Under the pieces are notes generated by a model that worked only from the letters and a program-made list of their open reading frames with translations, was not told the DNA's origin and made no database searches. From JBCAWW01 sp039024315 (lineage in GTDB: Bacteria; Bacteroidota; Bacteroidia; J057), in assembly GCA_039024315.1 (NCBI GenBank), contig JBCCQN010000125.1:1-24054 (forward strand): a DNA stretch of 24,054 bases. The letters run 5' to 3'. Positions 21,283 to 24,054 of the stretch are shown here, piece after piece (the stretch's first letter is position 1; every line of letters starts with the position of its first letter). The translations under genes and the position numbers were made by a program.

Positions 21283-22128
21283 ATGAAAAAAGTATTTCAG
21301 ATTTTTCTAGTAGGCGCATGTTTAATATCTCTGACTAGTTGTGCCACCATTCGCCCCGGTGAAGCAGCGGTCAAGCAAACCTTTGGTAAGCTACAACCTC
21401 AGATTTATGAGGCAGGCTTAGTAGGTTATAATCCTTTTATCACACGCTTAGTTCGCGTGCCAACTCAAACTGTAAATCTTGAGGTTAAGCTTAATTTGCC
21501 TTCTCAAGATGGACTTAATATTGCTTCAGAGATTTCGATTCTCTATCGCATCCTCCCTGAATTTGCTCCTTCCATCATCTCCAATATCGGGATGAATTAT
21601 GAGACCACGGTTGTACTCAGTGTATTTCGATCTGCGGCGGCAGATGTTTGTTCTCGCTTCCTTGCTAAGGACATGTACACAGCCAAAAGAGCACAAATCG
21701 AGAGTGAAATCAAGGAACGTATGGATGAATTATTAGCTGAGAGAGGCTTTGACGTAGAAGCAGTGCTTCTCAAAAGTATTGTGCTACCAGACGGTCTCGC
21801 TAGTGCCATCGAAGAAAAGCTTGAAGCCGAGCAGAGTGCCCAGCGTATGGAGTTTGAATTGCAGCGTGAGCGCATGGAAGCTCAGCGTAGAATCATCGAA
21901 GCCGAAGGTATTCGCGACGCACAGCTCATTATTGAGCAAGGCCTCAGCCAAAGGGTAGTCGAGTGGCGTAGTATCGAAGTTTTTGAGCAGCTGGCTACAT
22001 CGCCGAACGCTAAGATCATAATCACCGATGGGGAATCTCCACTGATGATCGATTCTGAGCCAAGAACAGAACAGCCTACCGAAACAAAACCGACCCCTCA
22101 GACTACCGTGTCTCGTACACGTCGCTAG
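21283..22128 (+). CDS. SPFH / band 7 (prohibitin-like) lipoprotein
   Basis: 281 aa. The N-terminus is a lipoprotein signal with lipobox LTSC, Cys20 (VGACLISLTSCATIRPGE), instead of the transmembrane helix usual for SPFH proteins. The SPFH domain follows (about 22-195): RPGEAAVKQTFGKL, VPTQTVNLEVKLNLPSQDGLNI, EISILYRI, RFLAKDMYTAKRAQIESEIKERM, and GFDVEAVLLKSIVLPDGLASAIEEKLEAEQ. A coiled coil (about 180-225, EAEQSAQRMEFELQRERMEAQRRIIEAEG) then leads to a Pro/Thr-rich tail. SPFH proteins form large ring or cage assemblies at membranes; a lipid anchor would put this one on the periplasmic side or the outer membrane. It has its own leader with two inverted repeats. Function beyond scaffolding is not evident. 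Confidence 0.88.
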   Translation: MKKVFQIFLVGACLISLTSCATIRPGEAAVKQTFGKLQPQIYEAGLVGYNPFITRLVRVPTQTVNLEVKLNLPSQDGLNIASEISILYRILPEFAPSIISNIGMNYETTVVLSVFRSAAADVCSRFLAKDMYTAKRAQIESEIKERMDELLAERGFDVEAVLLKSIVLPDGLASAIEEKLEAEQSAQRMEFELQRERMEAQRRIIEAEGIRDAQLIIEQGLSQRVVEWRSIEVFEQLATSPNAKIIITDGESPLMIDSEPRTEQPTETKPTPQTTVSRTRR

Positions 22129-22261
22129 TCTCTCCTAACCAGAACCTTTTCGTTACTCAATATTCCTACAGTGATGGGTGGGGACTGCCCCTGGACCATA
22201 TTCCTTCTGCCCAATTCAGAGGTTTGTTTCCACCCTTTTTTATCTCACCAAAACAGAAAAA

Positions 22262-23749
22262 ATGATTCAACTTACCAACCTACGTACCAAAGTCGCTGTC
22301 GCCCATGGGGATGGCATTGGTCCAGAAATTATGCTTGCTACCCGCAAAATCCTAGAAGCTGCGGGTGCCCCCATTGATTGGGTATCGGTTGAGATGGGTG
22401 AGCAGGTCTATCTATCTGGTCAAAGCGCAGGTATTGATCCTAATGCTTGGAATTTAATGAGAGAAGCAGGCGTATTGCTCAAAGCACCTATGACTACGCC
22501 ACTGGGTGAAGGTTACAAAAGTCTCAACGTTACTTTACGCAAAAGCTTAGGCCTCTTTGCCAACGTGCGTCCTACCCAAGCTTATCATCCTTATGTAAGT
22601 ACTCATTTCCCTAATCTCGACGTTGTTGTTGTTCGAGAAAACGAGGAAGATCTATATGCAGGCATTGAACACCAACAAACCGAAGATGTGGTGCAATGTC
22701 TCAAGCTCATTACCCGTCCTGGGTGTGAAAAAATTGTCAAATACGCCTTTGAATATGCCCGCCTCAATGGTCGCAAGAAAGTTACTTGTATGACCAAGAG
22801 TAACATCATGAAGCTGACTGACGGCCTGTTTGCTAAGGTATTTAAGGAAATTGCTCCTGAGTATCCTGACATCCAGTCCGAGCATATGATTATCGACATC
22901 GGTACCGCTCGCCTCGCTACCGAGCCCGAAAATTTTGATGTCATCGTTACTACGAATCTGTACGGTGATATCCTTTCGGATGTCGTTTCTCAGATTGCTG
23001 GCTCCGTCGGTCTAGCTGGATCAGCTAATATTGGGCAAGAGTTTGCCATGTTTGAAGCCATTCATGGCAGTGCGCCCGATATTGCTGGTCAAGGGATTGC
23101 CAATCCTTCCGGATTGTTGCATGCTTCGATTTTGATGTTGCGTCATTTGGGTTTTGCTGCTACCGCAGAACGCATCCACGAAGCTTGGCTAGCTACTCTA
23201 GAAGCCGGAATCCATACGGCTGATATCTATCAGCCAGAGATTAGCCAAAGCAAGGTAGGGACCCAAGAGTTTGCGGAAGCCGTAATTGCCAGATTGCCTA
23301 GGGTACTACCACAAAATGGTTCAAACCAGCCTACAAACACCAACAGCCCCAAAATTGAGGTTCCTACCTACACTCGTCAAAAGCAACAAAAAACGCTAGT
23401 CGGCGTGGATGTCTTTATCGACTGGAAAGGAACTGATCCGAAGATCATCGGCCAAGCCCTGCAACTGCTAGCTGGGCCTAGATTGAAGCTCAAAATGATC
23501 ACCAACCGTGGGGTAAAAGTCTTTCCCAATGGTTTGCCAGAGACTTTCTGCACCGACCACTGGCGCTGCCGCTTTGTGAGCGCAGAAGCTGATTTGAGTC
23601 AAAAAGAACCCGATTATCCGATCTTACATTATGGAGAAAGCTTAGAGCTGATGCATAAGCTATACGCCCATAATTGGGAAGTGATCAAAACAGAAAACCT
23701 TTACACCTTTGATGGGAAGCGGGGCTTCTCATTAGGCCAAGGAGAATAA
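22262..23749 (+). CDS. icd: NAD(P)-dependent isocitrate dehydrogenase, long (Thermus/Rickettsia-type) form
   Basis: 495 aa from ATG 22262 (MIQLTNLRTKVAVAHGDGIGPEIM). The beta-decarboxylating dehydrogenase core (1-345) shows AHGDGIGPE, the substrate loop PLGEGYKSLNVTLRKSLGLFANVRP (S87, N89, R93, R103), R125 in VVRENEEDLYAG (Y132), the metal-binding aspartates in NLYGDILSD (D236, D240), and the cofactor loop EAIHGSAPDIAGQGIANPSG. A poorly conserved linker (about 350-375) leads to an extra ~115-residue C-terminal domain (KTLVGVDVFIDW ... NLYTFDGKRGFSLGQG) characteristic of the ~490-aa forms. It catalyses isocitrate to 2-oxoglutarate in the citric acid cycle. NAD or NADP preference was not decided. 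An in-frame ATG at 22178 would add 28 residues with no family match and was rejected. Confidence 0.93.
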   Translation: MIQLTNLRTKVAVAHGDGIGPEIMLATRKILEAAGAPIDWVSVEMGEQVYLSGQSAGIDPNAWNLMREAGVLLKAPMTTPLGEGYKSLNVTLRKSLGLFANVRPTQAYHPYVSTHFPNLDVVVVRENEEDLYAGIEHQQTEDVVQCLKLITRPGCEKIVKYAFEYARLNGRKKVTCMTKSNIMKLTDGLFAKVFKEIAPEYPDIQSEHMIIDIGTARLATEPENFDVIVTTNLYGDILSDVVSQIAGSVGLAGSANIGQEFAMFEAIHGSAPDIAGQGIANPSGLLHASILMLRHLGFAATAERIHEAWLATLEAGIHTADIYQPEISQSKVGTQEFAEAVIARLPRVLPQNGSNQPTNTNSPKIEVPTYTRQKQQKTLVGVDVFIDWKGTDPKIIGQALQLLAGPRLKLKMITNRGVKVFPNGLPETFCTDHWRCRFVSAEADLSQKEPDYPILHYGESLELMHKLYAHNWEVIKTENLYTFDGKRGFSLGQGE

Positions 23750-23807
23750 ATTTCATAGCTGCTGTTAAGTTAGACAAAGGGACTATTTGCCCGATAGAAC
23801 CCGAGAA

Positions 23808-23834
23808 AAAGGCTCACCAATTTGGTGAGCCTTT
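23808..23834. terminator. Bidirectional intrinsic terminator after icd
   Basis: Perfect stem AAAGGCTCACCA / TGGTGAGCCTTT with ATT loop, 58 nt after the icd stop. T-rich sequence follows on the forward strand (CTTTCTGTTTG), and TTTTTCTC on the reverse strand, so it can end transcription from both sides. Confidence 0.85.
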
Positions 23835-23846
23835 CTGTTTGTTAAG

Positions 23847-23879
23847 AAAAAAAATAGCGCCGCAAAATCTGCAGCGCTA
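23847..23879 (-). terminator. Reverse-strand terminator / repeat hairpin
   Basis: TAGCGC-cGCA ... TGCa-GCGCTA (23855-23879). Read on the reverse strand it is followed by eight T (23847-23854), as for a gene ending at 23903. The hairpin is related to the repeat at 218-246. Confidence 0.65.
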
Positions 23880-23902
23880 CAATTTTTGGATATATTTAGT
23901 AC

Positions 23903-24052
23903 TTAGGCAATAGTATCAAGTATTAACTCGACTTTTGCATAACATTCCATATAGGAAAAAGAACGTTCATTGAAATGAAATATCGGAATAGATAGCAATG
24001 GTGGGAAAAAATGAGTAGGCTTGTGCTTACCCGCTTCGTTTACCAGATGATT
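23903..24052 (-). CDS. Possible 3' end of a reverse-strand gene
   Basis: An open frame of 49 codons enters from the right edge and stops with TAA at 23905-23903. The end reads FHFNERSFSYMECYAKVELILDTIA; no family was recognised. Support comes from context: two reverse-strand terminators lie directly after it (23847-23879 and 23808-23834), as expected for a gene converging on icd. Against it, the last codons overlap the GATACTATTG stretch that also occurs at 9794, so the end may be repeat-derived, and 150 bp can be open by chance. Confidence 0.35.
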   Translation of the reverse strand, partial: NHLVNEAGKHKPTHFFPPLLSIPIFHFNERSFSYMECYAKVELILDTIA

Positions 24053-24054
24053 CC

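Noticed and set aside
22178..22261. Upstream ATG for isocitrate dehydrogenase
   Set aside because: The extra 28 residues are not like the family, and the next ATG (22262) starts just before the conserved first strand.

Overview
The window looks like chromosomal DNA from a Bacteroidota bacterium, most likely of the Saprospiria/Lewinella type. The pointers are two secreted proteins with type IX secretion (T9SS) C-terminal sorting domains and a dockerin-like block familiar from that group, a DUF2147 protein, an exact TTG-N20-TAnnTTTG promoter of the Bacteroidota sigma-factor type, starts without clear Shine-Dalgarno sites, and many short palindromic intergenic repeats. I see no tRNA, rRNA, transposase, phage gene or CRISPR array.

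Left part (1-7.7 kb): the 3' end of a prolyl-oligopeptidase-type (S9) hydrolase, a terminator, a reverse-strand DUF2147 protein, a forward NlpC/P60 peptidase, then two reverse-strand tandem paralogues of exactly 1011 aa. Both paralogues have a signal peptide, a four-Cys motif, a beta-propeller region, a dockerin-like Ca-binding block, a cohesin-like domain and a T9SS tail. They are probably exported and cell-surface bound, and were made by gene duplication.

Middle (7.8-16.5 kb): a 483-aa helical protein of unknown function; a strong candidate for a structured non-coding RNA with 6S-RNA-like architecture and its own promoter and terminator (about 9330-9557); a decayed palindromic-repeat cluster; then a MarR regulator followed by an RND efflux operon (adaptor, inner-membrane pump, TolC-like channel) with 3-nt and -1-nt junctions. 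The same 16-bp near-palindrome lies in the marR promoter and in front of the pump operon, which suggests that MarR controls both. The operon ends at a hairpin terminator followed by a dense repeat cluster (16.26-16.50 kb).

Right part (16.5-24 kb): a PglC/WcaJ-type sugar-phosphate transferase and a secreted zinc metalloprotease-like protein 24 nt apart; a two-domain universal stress protein with its terminator; a TetR regulator; an SPFH/band-7 lipoprotein whose start codon follows a perfect 11-bp inverted repeat; a long-form isocitrate dehydrogenase; and, at the edge, a possible 3' end of a reverse-strand gene.

The most unusual signal is a small dispersed DNA element: AAGCGTT followed by a 4-bp hairpin whose two arms change together (CTGC/GCAG, CCGC/GCGG, CGGC/GCCG, CCCC/GGGG). 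About a dozen copies occur in 20 kb, between genes and inside genes, in both orientations and in several reading frames.
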